Shown piece by piece: positions 9,003 through 16,911 of a stretch of DNA of 64,000 nucleotides; within the stretch, counting starts at the first letter, position 1; each line of letters starts with the position of its first letter. Source of the stretch: Rhizobiaceae bacterium (GTDB taxonomy: Bacteria > Pseudomonadota > Alphaproteobacteria > Rhizobiales > Rhizobiaceae); NCBI GenBank assembly GCA_029233925.1, contig JARGOX010000016.1:94645-158644 (forward strand), in the 5' to 3' direction. The translations under genes were made by a program, and so were the position numbers. The notes beneath the pieces are model-generated. The model was not told where the DNA came from. It ran no database searches and saw nothing but the letters and a program-made list of their open reading frames with translations.

Positions 9003-9018
9003 AGCAATATGCATGCCA
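9003..9018 (-). promoter_or_regulatory. Sigma-54 promoter of dctPQM
   Basis: On the minus strand TGGCATGCATATTGCT matches the -24/-12 consensus (TGGCACN5TTGCW) with GG and GC separated by exactly 10 bases. The transcription start would be near 8992, giving a leader of about 190 bases. A sigma-54 activator gene (dctD) lies immediately upstream, which supports the call. Confidence 0.85.
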
Positions 9019-9115
9019 TATGGCTGATCAAGGGCCTGATTACGAAACAATCAAACGATTACAGCAAGATAGAAAATTGCTGCACCCCTGAGCCGCCACA
9101 CCTGGGAGCCGGCCA

Positions 9116-9133
9116 TGGGTAGCAGACTACACA
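9116..9133. promoter_or_regulatory. Putative DctD upstream activator site 1
   Basis: TGGGTAGCAGACTACACA is an imperfect inverted repeat (6 of 8 arm positions pair, 2-base centre). Its left arm matches the arm of the perfect repeat at 9148-9165 at 7 of 8 positions. It lies about 130 bases upstream of the expected dctP start, where sigma-54 activators bind. Assignment to DctD is inferred. Confidence 0.6.
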
Positions 9134-9147
9134 TGACTTGCAGCCTG

Positions 9148-9165
9148 CGGGTAGCCAGCTACCCG
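9148..9165. promoter_or_regulatory. Putative DctD upstream activator site 2
   Basis: CGGGTAGCCAGCTACCCG has perfect 8-base arms around CA. Its centre is 32 bp (about three helical turns) from that of the site at 9116-9133, and about 164 bases from the expected dctP start. It begins 35 bases past the dctD stop. It could instead be a terminator hairpin for dctBD, but no T-run follows on the minus strand. Confidence 0.65.
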
Positions 9166-9199
9166 AAAATGCGAACAAGCAGCGATTTCAGCGTTGCGC

Positions 9200-10540
9200 C
9201 TATTCCGTGGTCTCGAAGGAAATACCCAACCGCTTGATCTTGTCGTAGAGGCCTTTGCGGGAAATACCCAGCGCTTCATAAACAGGTTTGAGCCCACCCT
9301 CATGGCGTGAAAGTTCCGTTTCAATCGCCGCCTTTTCAAATGCCGCAACCCGGCTGGCCAAGGTTGGCGCCTGATCGCGCGTGCCCTCGGAGGCTGTATC
9401 GAAACCGTTCCACATGCCAAGCACAAACCGCTCGGCATAATTGCGCAATTCCCGCACATTGCCCGGCCAGTCATGGTCAAGCAGCTGCGTTTCCAGATCA
9501 TGGTCGATATCGGGTATTTCACGGCGGTAGCGGGCTCGTGCATCGCGCGCCAGATGGAAAAACAGCAGCGGAATATCATCCTTGCGGTCGCGCAGCGGCG
9601 GGATGGCGAGGGTGATGACATTGAGCCGATAGTAAAGATCAGATCGGAAAGCGCCCTTGGCGCTTTCCTTTTCCAGATCGTATTTTGTTGCCGCAACGAA
9701 ACGCACATCAAGCGGTATGACCTTGTTCGAACCCAGCCGTTCCACGGTTCGCTCTTCAATGGCGCGCAGCAATTTTGCCTGAAGATCAAGCGGCATGGAC
9801 TCGATTTCATCCAGAAATACGGTGCCGCCATGTGCATGTTCCAGCTTGCCGATGCGCAATTTCTGGGCACCGGTAAAGGCGCCCGATTCATGGCCGAACA
9901 ATTCGGATTCGAATATCTCGGCAGGCAGGGCAGCGCAATTGATCGCAACAAAATTGCCCTTTGCCCGAGGACCATAATCATGCAGCGCACGGGCCACGAC
10001 CTCCTTGCCCGAACCGGTTTCTCCGACGATGAGAACATCGGCATCCGTTTCGGCAACAGCCTTGATCTGCCCGCGCAATTTGATGATCCCGGCGGACCGG
10101 CCGACGAGCCGCTGGATCAGATCATGACGCTGGTCCAGCTCATTGCGCAACGTCCGGTTTTCCAGCACCAGCCGCCGTTTTTCCAGAGCCCGCTCGATCA
10201 CTGTCGACAATCTGGACACGGGAAACGGCTTTTCGATGAAATCATAGGCACCGCCGCGCATCGCCTCCACGGCAATTTGCACATCCCCGTGCCCGGTGAT
10301 CAGGATAACGGGATAGGTCGGATCGATGGCCAGCGCCTTTTTGAGCAACACCATGCCATCATCGCCCGGCATCCGGATATCCGTCACCACAACGCCGTAA
10401 TCGTCGCGCCCCAGAGCTTCCAGCACGCTGTCGGCACGGCTATGGGCAATCACGTCCAGCCCTTCCAGTTCCAGAGCCTGCGCCAGGGCATGCCGCAAGT
10501 CGTCATCGTCATCAACAAGATGAATGGTTCCACTGATCAA
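9200..10540 (-). CDS. dctD: Sigma-54-dependent response regulator DctD
   Basis: The product (446 residues) is an NtrC-type activator. The receiver domain holds an acidic cluster (VDDDDD at 9-14), the phospho-acceptor Asp at about 54 (VVVTDIRMPG) and the Lys of FIEKPF. The AAA+ domain has Walker A GETGSGKE (173-180), the sigma-54 contact loop GAFTGA (220-225) and Walker B VFLDE (241-245). A Fis-type helix-turn-helix closes the protein (VYEALGISRKGLYDKIKRLGI). It is 6 bases downstream of the sensor gene dctB and directly upstream of the sigma-54 promoter of dctPQM, which is its obvious target. The name DctD rests on architecture and context; the residues do not prove dicarboxylate specificity. 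Confidence 0.93.
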   Translation of the reverse strand: MISGTIHLVDDDDDLRHALAQALELEGLDVIAHSRADSVLEALGRDDYGVVVTDIRMPGDDGMVLLKKALAIDPTYPVILITGHGDVQIAVEAMRGGAYDFIEKPFPVSRLSTVIERALEKRRLVLENRTLRNELDQRHDLIQRLVGRSAGIIKLRGQIKAVAETDADVLIVGETGSGKEVVARALHDYGPRAKGNFVAINCAALPAEIFESELFGHESGAFTGAQKLRIGKLEHAHGGTVFLDEIESMPLDLQAKLLRAIEERTVERLGSNKVIPLDVRFVAATKYDLEKESAKGAFRSDLYYRLNVITLAIPPLRDRKDDIPLLFFHLARDARARYRREIPDIDHDLETQLLDHDWPGNVRELRNYAERFVLGMWNGFDTASEGTRDQAPTLASRVAAFEKAAIETELSRHEGGLKPVYEALGISRKGLYDKIKRLGISFETTE

Positions 10541-10546
10541 GGCTGT

Positions 10547-12298
10547 TTACTCCGCTGCAATTTCCGTCACTGCGGCCGGGCGCAGCCTCACAATGAAACA
10601 GGCACCGCCGCTGGAGCTCTCCTCCAGCTCAAGGTGACCTCCGAAATCACCCATAATACTGCTGGCAATGGACAGACCTATCCCGATACCCGCGCCAACA
10701 TCCTTGGTGGTGAAAAACGGTTCAAAAATGGATTCGCGCTGGTCCGGCGGTATGCCCGGCCCATTGTCCTCGATGCGGACAATCACGCCCGCGGCCTCTT
10801 GGCGCGCCGAAATCACCACCCGGCCATCGGTCTGTCCTGCAAGTGCATCAACCGCATTGTTGATCAGATTGACAAAGACCTGCGAAAGACGGATCTGCCC
10901 GCCGAAGACCAGAAGCGGCTCTTCTTTCATGTTCACGACAAGGCTGACACCCGCCTTGCGCGCCTGCGGCCTGACCAGCATCAGGGCCTCGTCGATAATC
11001 GGTGCGAGTGCCACCGCTTTGACTTCGGTGCCGGGTTTTCGTGAGAAGGACAACAGGCTGCGCGAAAGGCTCGCCATGCGATCAACAAGCCGGTTGATAC
11101 GGGTCAGATTGTCCGAAACATGCCTCGTCCGGCCACTGTCCAGAAAGCGGACGGCATTTTCCGAATAGGTACGGATGGCTGCCAGAGGCTGGTTGAATTC
11201 GTGGCTGAGGGCAGCGGACATCTGCCCCAGGGTTGCCAATTTGGTTGCTTGAACCAATTCGGCCTGGGTTAATCGCAATTGTTCTTCGGCCTGCCATCTT
11301 TCGTCGATTTCCCTTGAAAGCGAGACGTTCGATTCACTCAGGGCCTTGGTGCGTTCGCGAACCAGTCGCTCCAGACGCAATGCTGCTGCCCGATCCTGAC
11401 GCATGCGCAAATGCTGCGTTTCACGCTGTTGAATAAAAATGAAAACGATCAGGGCGAACAGCAGGCCAACAAGCCCCGCAATGGCTGCGCCGGTCCACCA
11501 GGCCACGACCAATGATCTTTCGCTGGACAGGACATGCAGCTTCCAGTCAAGCAACGGCAAATCGCGCGTCAGGTCGGCGTGCAGGAATTTGCCGTCCACC
11601 AGCACCTGCGCCGACGAACCGGCTTTTGACATCAGCTCATCCAGTGGCTTCAACCGCCATTGCGGCTGATTTGTCAGGAATACCGTGCCGGCGTTGTCTG
11701 TGACAAATATCGGATTGGTCGAGAGTGACCAGGCAGCCTCAACCGTATCGAAATCAACATAGACGGCGATCACGCCGATCAGCTGATTGTCGCTCCGAAT
11801 GCCAAAAGCAAATGCATAGGCCCTTTGCTCGGACTCCAGAGAGATCGCCTGCCGGCCGAGTCGACCCTGCCGAACAGCTTCCAACAGTCTCTTGTGTTCT
11901 TCGCCCTGACCGGAAAACAATTCCCCGGCCGTGGCAAGCAGGCGCCCGTCGGGGTAAAGAAAGGCAACGTCCTTGGCGCCTGACATGCCGGCGATTTCAA
12001 TGGCTTTTCTGCGCGCCGCATCCTTTTGATCCCCAGCGCCCGGTTGAAAAAGCGCTATGACCGATGCCTCGCGGGACAGAAGCGGTGGAAGCAGCCGGTA
12101 TTTGTCAAGAATGCCGGACAGCGCCTCCGCCTGAACGGCCAGCGTCTCGGCGGCCTTGTTCTGCAATTGATCTTCAGCGCGTTGACGCCACCATTGTGCA
12201 CTGGCAAGAATTGCAACCACACTGACCACGCAAACCAGACACGCAACAATGAGACGTGTCCGGAGGAAATTTCTGCGTATGGATGCACCACTGGCCAT
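10547..12298 (-). CDS. dctB: C4-dicarboxylate sensor histidine kinase DctB
   Basis: This is a membrane sensor kinase of 583 residues. A first transmembrane segment (about 14-34) and a second (about 266-290) flank a periplasmic double-PAS-like sensor of about 230 residues, the DctB layout. A coiled-coil linker follows, then HisKA with the phospho-acceptor His at about 367 (ALSHEFNQPLAAIRTYSENA). The ATPase domain shows NNAVDAL, DNGPGIPPDQ and GIGIGLSI motifs. It is followed after 6 bases by dctD. The pair presumably senses periplasmic C4-dicarboxylates and switches on dctPQM. Confidence 0.92.
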   Translation of the reverse strand: MASGASIRRNFLRTRLIVACLVCVVSVVAILASAQWWRQRAEDQLQNKAAETLAVQAEALSGILDKYRLLPPLLSREASVIALFQPGAGDQKDAARRKAIEIAGMSGAKDVAFLYPDGRLLATAGELFSGQGEEHKRLLEAVRQGRLGRQAISLESEQRAYAFAFGIRSDNQLIGVIAVYVDFDTVEAAWSLSTNPIFVTDNAGTVFLTNQPQWRLKPLDELMSKAGSSAQVLVDGKFLHADLTRDLPLLDWKLHVLSSERSLVVAWWTGAAIAGLVGLLFALIVFIFIQQRETQHLRMRQDRAAALRLERLVRERTKALSESNVSLSREIDERWQAEEQLRLTQAELVQATKLATLGQMSAALSHEFNQPLAAIRTYSENAVRFLDSGRTRHVSDNLTRINRLVDRMASLSRSLLSFSRKPGTEVKAVALAPIIDEALMLVRPQARKAGVSLVVNMKEEPLLVFGGQIRLSQVFVNLINNAVDALAGQTDGRVVISARQEAAGVIVRIEDNGPGIPPDQRESIFEPFFTTKDVGAGIGIGLSIASSIMGDFGGHLELEESSSGGACFIVRLRPAAVTEIAAE

Positions 12299-12350
12299 CA
12301 GTGAATTCTATTCTCAATTGCCGCAGAATGCCACTTGCCAACCATGCCTT

Positions 12351-13481
12351 TCAAAGTTTCCCCGATAGCATGCGTTGACCAATGGCGACCGATTTAATCA
12401 TCGCGAAAACCGGCTGACCGATCCCCAGCTTCAACGCATCAAATGCGTATCGGGTGATCCTCGCACGCAACATCTGCCCGCTGACCTGCAGCAGAATTTC
12501 GACAAAGGGACTGTCGTCCAGCGCCAGATCATGGATGGTGGCCGGCAGGATATTGCGCACGCTGACATCCTTGGGCATGGACAGGGAAAGGGCAACATCA
12601 CGCGCCTTGACGCGCATGCGCAACCGATCGCCGACCGCCAGTCGCTCATTGACGATATAAAGCAGGCAGCCTTCCCCCAGCGCGATTTCACACAAACCGT
12701 AATCCGGCAGATATCGTGCCATGGTTCCCGTCAGCAAGGAACTGGCCTCATGGCGACCAAGCGCCGGACCAAATTCCAGCCGCGAGAACATCTCGACCGC
12801 ATTGCCCGCACCCAGCACCCCCCCATCAGCCATCAGCACCAGCGTATCGGCAAGCCTGGCAACTTCATCGACTTCGTGACTGACGTAGACGATCGGCAGG
12901 CCGATCTCGTCACGCACCTCTTCCAGATAGGGCAGGATTTCGCGTTTACGCTGTTGATCCAGAGAGGCCAGCGGTTCGTCCATCAACAAGAGAGCCGGAT
13001 CAGCCAATAACGCCCGCCCTATGGCCACCCGTTGCTTTTCGCCGCCAGACAGGGTTCGCGGATAACGCTCCAGCAGGCCATCAATGCCAAGCATCTGGGT
13101 AATGCGTCCGATGTCCGTGGTTGCCGACCTCTTGCCCGCCCATCGACCATAGGTCAGGTTGCGCAGCACTGACATGTGCGGGAACAGCCTTGCTTCCTGG
13201 AAGACCATGCCGACGCGGCGGTCCGCAGGCGCAATGTCGATGCCTTTGGCGGCATCGAAAAGCACCCGGCCCATCACTGCGATGCGTCCGGCATCAGGTC
13301 TGACCAGACCCGCAATCATCTTCAGGACCGTCGTCTTGCCCGCGCCTGATTGGCCAAACAGGGCGGTGAGCCCCGGCCCCGCTTTGAATTTGGCAGCAAG
13401 CGCAAACTGATCAAGCCGCGCTTCAACGGCAACATCGAGCCCTTGCCCCTCTATCTTGGCGTCTTTCGCTTGGTCCGTCAT
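12351..13481 (-). CDS. modC: Molybdate ABC transporter ATP-binding protein ModC
   Basis: This is a 376-residue ABC ATPase. Walker A is GQSGAGKT (43-50), the Q-loop lies in MVFQEARLFPHMSV, the signature is LSGGEKQRVAIGRALL, and Walker B is LLLMDEPLASLD. The C-terminal part of roughly 120 residues is a TOBE/Mop-like domain with MRVKARDVALSL, typical of ModC. The start at 13481 overlaps the modB stop (ATGA), indicating translational coupling; a start 12 codons earlier is possible but less likely. It is the last gene of modABC. The importer would supply molybdate, which is needed for the CO dehydrogenase encoded at 30.9-34.8 kb among others. Confidence 0.95.
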   Translation of the reverse strand: MTDQAKDAKIEGQGLDVAVEARLDQFALAAKFKAGPGLTALFGQSGAGKTTVLKMIAGLVRPDAGRIAVMGRVLFDAAKGIDIAPADRRVGMVFQEARLFPHMSVLRNLTYGRWAGKRSATTDIGRITQMLGIDGLLERYPRTLSGGEKQRVAIGRALLADPALLLMDEPLASLDQQRKREILPYLEEVRDEIGLPIVYVSHEVDEVARLADTLVLMADGGVLGAGNAVEMFSRLEFGPALGRHEASSLLTGTMARYLPDYGLCEIALGEGCLLYIVNERLAVGDRLRMRVKARDVALSLSMPKDVSVRNILPATIHDLALDDSPFVEILLQVSGQMLRARITRYAFDALKLGIGQPVFAMIKSVAIGQRMLSGKL

Positions 13482-14161
13482 TGGCGCGTCCACTTCCCCA
13501 TACGCCTGCCGATCCATTCGGAAACCAGCACCGAGCCAATGGCCAGAAAGGCCGACACAGCGATCATCAGCATCACCGTCCTGTCACCTGACGGACTTTG
13601 CAACAGGGAATAGATTGCCAGCGACAGGGTTTGGGTCTCTCCCGGTATGTTCGAGACAAAGGTGATGGTCGCACCGAATTCACCCAGCGCCTTGGCAAAA
13701 CCCAGAACGGCGCCAGCGAGCACGCCCGGCAGCACGAGAGGCAAGGTGATCGTGGCGAAACGGGTCAGCCGCTTGGCGCCGAGCGTTGATGCGGCTTCTT
13801 CCAGGCCCCTGTCCAGCCCCTCGATGGACAGGCGCATCGGGCGCACCAGCAATGGAAAGGCCATGATTGCCGCCGCCAGGGCAGCCCCTGTCCAGTGGAA
13901 GGCGAATTGGATACCAAGAGCGTGAAACAGGTCGCCCAGATATCCATTGCGACCGAAGAGCACCAGCAGCATGTAACCGGTAACGACCGGTGGCATGACC
14001 AGCGGCAAAGTGATCAACGCCTGAACGAGGCTTTTCCCGGCAAATTCATGGCGGGCCAGAAGCCAGGCCACAATGAAGGCGATTGGTATCGAAAACACCA
14101 TGGCCGTGGCTGCGATTTTCAGCGACAAAAAAATAATATCGATGACGTCGTTTCCCGTCAT
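13478..14161 (-). CDS. modB: Molybdate ABC transporter permease ModB
   Basis: This is a 227-residue inner-membrane permease with about five hydrophobic segments. The coupling loop contains EEAASTLGAKRLTRFATITLP followed by GVLAGAVLGFAKALGEFGAT, the conserved EAA motif and the FARALGEFGAT block seen in ModB and CysT/W proteins. It overlaps modC by 4 bases and follows modA after 24 bases. The operon has no ModE-like regulator inside the window, and I found no convincing ModE box upstream of modA. Confidence 0.95.
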   Translation of the reverse strand: MTGNDVIDIIFLSLKIAATAMVFSIPIAFIVAWLLARHEFAGKSLVQALITLPLVMPPVVTGYMLLVLFGRNGYLGDLFHALGIQFAFHWTGAALAAAIMAFPLLVRPMRLSIEGLDRGLEEAASTLGAKRLTRFATITLPLVLPGVLAGAVLGFAKALGEFGATITFVSNIPGETQTLSLAIYSLLQSPSGDRTVMLMIAVSAFLAIGSVLVSEWIGRRMGKWTRQ

Positions 14162-14185
14162 CGCCCCGCTGCCCCGCCCCGGGTT

Positions 14186-14968
14186 TCAGTCATTGGATGA
14201 AGGCCTGGTAAACCCGTAGCCGACAAGCTCCCCGGCAACTGCCGCAGTCTTGAAAAAATCGTAAAAGGCTTTTGCCTGCGGTCCCGCTGTGCGGCTGAGC
14301 GCAATCGGGTAGATGATGGGTTCATGTGTATCATCTGAAAACTTGTAGACGATTTCGAGGTTTTTTCCCATCCGGGCATCCGAACCATAGACGATCGCGT
14401 GGGAAACGTCTCCACGGGCGGCCATGGCCAGAGCAACACGAACATTTTCCGCAAATGCCGCCTGCTGCATGACCTTGTGCCAAAGACCCAGATGATCCAA
14501 CGCCTGCCTGGCATAGATTCCGGCAGGCACATGCGCAGGATCGCCCATGGCAAACCGCTCTGAACCCAGCCGATCCGCCAGTTCTGTGTCATTCAATATT
14601 TTTTTCTGCATCCCAGCCGCAACAACGACCAGTGCATTTCCAGCGACCGTGGAAACGCTCTGCGGATCGACCAGACCACGTTCCGCCAGATATCCCATCC
14701 AGGCGGGATTGGCAGAGATAAATATATCCGCCGGTGCGCCTGCCTCAATCTGACGGGCCAGCGTCCCCGAACCAGCGAAAGAGACCGTCACGGCCTTGCC
14801 GGTTTTCTCCCGGTAGGAACGAACAATGGATTCAACCGCATCCTTCATGCTCGCAGCGGCAAAGACCAGAGTTCTATCCGCACCATGTGCCGTCGACAGA
14901 AATCCTGTCAGCACCAATGGGAAAGTGGTCAAAAATGCAAGAAATACGATTACGCGAAGGCGGGGCAT
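14186..14968 (-). CDS. modA: Molybdate-binding periplasmic protein ModA
   Basis: The product is 260 residues with a signal peptide of about 30 residues ending in HGA. The mature domain starts LVFAAASMKDAVESIV, and SFAGSGTLARQIEAGAPADIFISAN carries the conserved oxyanion-binding serines of ModA. The ATG at 14968 was chosen because it gives an immediate signal peptide; the frame stays open to 15142 but the extra 58 residues look random. It is the first gene of modABC and is separated from the upstream DUF533 gene by about 140 bases. Confidence 0.95.
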   Translation of the reverse strand: MPRLRVIVFLAFLTTFPLVLTGFLSTAHGADRTLVFAAASMKDAVESIVRSYREKTGKAVTVSFAGSGTLARQIEAGAPADIFISANPAWMGYLAERGLVDPQSVSTVAGNALVVVAAGMQKKILNDTELADRLGSERFAMGDPAHVPAGIYARQALDHLGLWHKVMQQAAFAENVRVALAMAARGDVSHAIVYGSDARMGKNLEIVYKFSDDTHEPIIYPIALSRTAGPQAKAFYDFFKTAAVAGELVGYGFTRPSSND

Positions 14969-15107
14969 CACATCCGGTGTCCAGTTGAATACAACCTGAC
15001 AATAGAGACCTTGCGCACAGGAGTGAAGTTGTTTTCCCGCAAGAGTGCGCGGAAAAACAAAGACTTGCCCAGCGGTAGATGGAAGAGGAAACCCGAGCCT
15101 CCAGAAG

Positions 15108-15809
15108 CTATTTGGCGCTGGCGCCGGAAACGGTGGCCTCAATGTGATCGATCAGCGCATCGGGCAGACCAAGCCGCCCGGCCAGAAGATCCAGATAACC
15201 GCGCTCGGCCCTTAAATCAGGATCTATGGCCAGCCGCGATGCCGTATAGAGTTCAACCTTCTGTGCATCTGTTTGTGCGGTGGCAACAATGTCCTGCAGA
15301 GAAGTCGGATATTGCAATTCCTGGTCAATGAAGGCCCTTGCGTCTTCAGCCATTCCAGCCACTGAAAGCCGGTCTGCAATGCGTGATCGCTCATCCTCGT
15401 CCACATGGCCATCGCTGTTTGCGGCGGCGATCATGGCACGCACCAGGGCCAGTGCAAAACTGTCATCAACCTTTTCGATATCCATATCGAAACCGGCCTC
15501 GACGGCCTCCGGGATAACCTTGACATCCAGTGGCTCGGCAGTGCTTTGGGGTGCTTTTCCAGACTGATAGTTCTGGTAGGCCTGATAGCCAAGCCCGGCA
15601 ATGGCAGCCATGCCGCCCAATTGAAGCGCTGAACCGGTGAGAGAACGGCCAACCCCGGTTCCAAGCAAAAGTGCTGCGATCACGCCGGTTGCAAGAGGAT
15701 TTTGCTTGGCAAGTCGTGTTGCCTTACCGGCCTTGTCGCGCACGCTATCATCGGTTCCGGGGATTTTGGACCCCAGAAACTGGTCCAGTAGTGTCTTCGG
15801 ATCGAACAT
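15108..15809 (-). CDS. DUF533/TerB-like membrane-associated protein (YebE type)
   Basis: The product is 233 residues. Residues 1-45 are polar; a Gly/Ala-rich hydrophobic stretch (about 40-78: TGVIAALLLGTGVGRSLTG, then GGMAAIAGLGYQAYQNYQSG) follows. The C-terminal 125 residues form a TerB-like helical bundle (ALALVRAMIAAANSDGHVDEDERSRI), in which the acidic DGHVDEDE turn is characteristic. This matches the DUF533 family, whose function is unknown; E. coli YebE is the best-known member. It is monocistronic, with the modA gene downstream on the same strand. Confidence 0.8.
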   Translation of the reverse strand: MFDPKTLLDQFLGSKIPGTDDSVRDKAGKATRLAKQNPLATGVIAALLLGTGVGRSLTGSALQLGGMAAIAGLGYQAYQNYQSGKAPQSTAEPLDVKVIPEAVEAGFDMDIEKVDDSFALALVRAMIAAANSDGHVDEDERSRIADRLSVAGMAEDARAFIDQELQYPTSLQDIVATAQTDAQKVELYTASRLAIDPDLRAERGYLDLLAGRLGLPDALIDHIEATVSGASAK

Positions 15810-15909
15810 GTCTGAAAGGCTCCCTCAGGATTTGAAACGTCTTTCCGTCAGATAGTTGTGAAGCGTCGCAGTTTCAAACCCTGTCGCACGCCCAACGGAA
15901 GCATTAGAG

Positions 15910-15948
15910 CGTTTCACGACCAAATGGGACCATTTTGGTCGTGAAACG
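15910..15948. repeat. Long inverted repeat downstream of the IclR gene
   Basis: Perfect 15-base arms (CGTTTCACGACCAAA and its complement) enclose 9 bases that themselves continue the pairing with a one-base slip. It is preceded by AGAG, giving AGAGCGTTTCACG, which resembles the edges of small palindromic repeats common in rhizobial genomes. It could act as a terminator for the iclR gene (minus strand), although no T-run follows. The rest of the gap 15810-16020 holds nothing else I can name. Confidence 0.6.
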
Positions 15949-16020
15949 GTACTGGCCAGTCACCAACCACAATCCCATCCGCATCTGAACATACCCTCCC
16001 ACCCGAATTCACCATAGGAT

Positions 16021-16788
16021 TCAGTCAATGCCCCCGAGCAGCCTGGACAATCGGTTTGCATAGGGAATGGCAATGTCTTTCAACTGCTCCAGTTTTTCTA
16101 TGCTGAAACGGCTGCTGGGCCCGGAGATGGCAAGGCCACCAGGCACCGCCCCACCCGGTTCAAAAACCGGAATGGCCAGACACCGCATGTCCGGTGCGAA
16201 CTCAAAATCGTCGAAGGCGAAACCTTGAGCCCGAACCAAAGCCAGTTCCCGTTGGAATTTTTCCCCATCAGTGATCGTATTCGGAGCCATTTTGGGAAGC
16301 CCGGCAGCGATAATCGACTCAACAAACCGCCTATCCTGATAGGCCAGCAAAACTTTGCCAATCGATGTGCAATGAAGCTGTGAACGATCACCGATCTGAA
16401 AGTCAACGGAGACCCGCTGAGTACCCTTGGCACGGTAAACCAGCACCGCACAATCACGCTCAAGCGCCGAATAATGCACCGTTTCGCTGGTTTCATCCGA
16501 AAGATCCCGGATACATTTAAGGATATGCTTCGCCCGCTCATCCTCACTCATGAGGTGGCGCGTCAATGTCAGCAACTTCAAACTCAACCCATAATTCCTG
16601 TCAGCATCTCTGGTCACATAACCAGCATGCACCAATGTCATGAGCATTCGGTATGCCGTGGCCCGGTCCACCTGCAAACCCTCGGCAGCCTGCGCCACCG
16701 ACACGGGATGTTTCTGCTCACCGACATAGTCAAGAACCGACAGCGCCTTGAGCGCTGTGGCACTGATATTCGTATCAATTTCAACCAT
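16021..16788 (-). CDS. IclR-family transcriptional regulator
   Basis: This 255-residue protein has an N-terminal winged helix (ALSVLDYVGEQKHPVSVAQAAEGLQVDRATAYR at about 15-47) and a C-terminal IclR effector domain (LHCTSIGKVLLAY, then DDFEFAPDMRCLAIPVFEPGG and GLAISGPSSRF). It is divergent from the aldehyde dehydrogenase-ABC operon with 123 bases between, an AT-rich segment with direct repeats that is the likely operator. It is probably the local repressor or activator responding to the sugar-type substrate of that operon. Confidence 0.92.
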   Translation of the reverse strand: MVEIDTNISATALKALSVLDYVGEQKHPVSVAQAAEGLQVDRATAYRMLMTLVHAGYVTRDADRNYGLSLKLLTLTRHLMSEDERAKHILKCIRDLSDETSETVHYSALERDCAVLVYRAKGTQRVSVDFQIGDRSQLHCTSIGKVLLAYQDRRFVESIIAAGLPKMAPNTITDGEKFQRELALVRAQGFAFDDFEFAPDMRCLAIPVFEPGGAVPGGLAISGPSSRFSIEKLEQLKDIAIPYANRLSRLLGGID

Positions 16789-16805
16789 AGCAGGATTCCA
16801 ATGTT

Positions 16806-16830
16806 ATTCAATATTCGTATATTCAATATT
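16806..16830. promoter_or_regulatory. Candidate IclR operator (15-bp-period direct repeat)
   Basis: ATTCAATATT occurs twice, at 16806-16815 and 16821-16830, in the AT-rich divergent region between iclR and the aldehyde dehydrogenase gene. The intervening CGTAT makes the whole partly palindromic. Assignment to the IclR protein is inferred from position. Confidence 0.45.
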
Positions 16831-16911
16831 ATTATTAAAAGCAAATACAAATATCGTTGACTTGCTTCAATAATTGAAATAGCCATGAGGCAAATGGAGG
16901 GTATAAATTAC

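Noticed and set aside
9148..9165. Reading the CGGGTAGC/GCTACCCG repeat as the dctBD terminator
   Set aside because: No T-run follows on the minus strand, and a second related repeat 32 bp away at activator distance from a sigma-54 element fits an activator site better.
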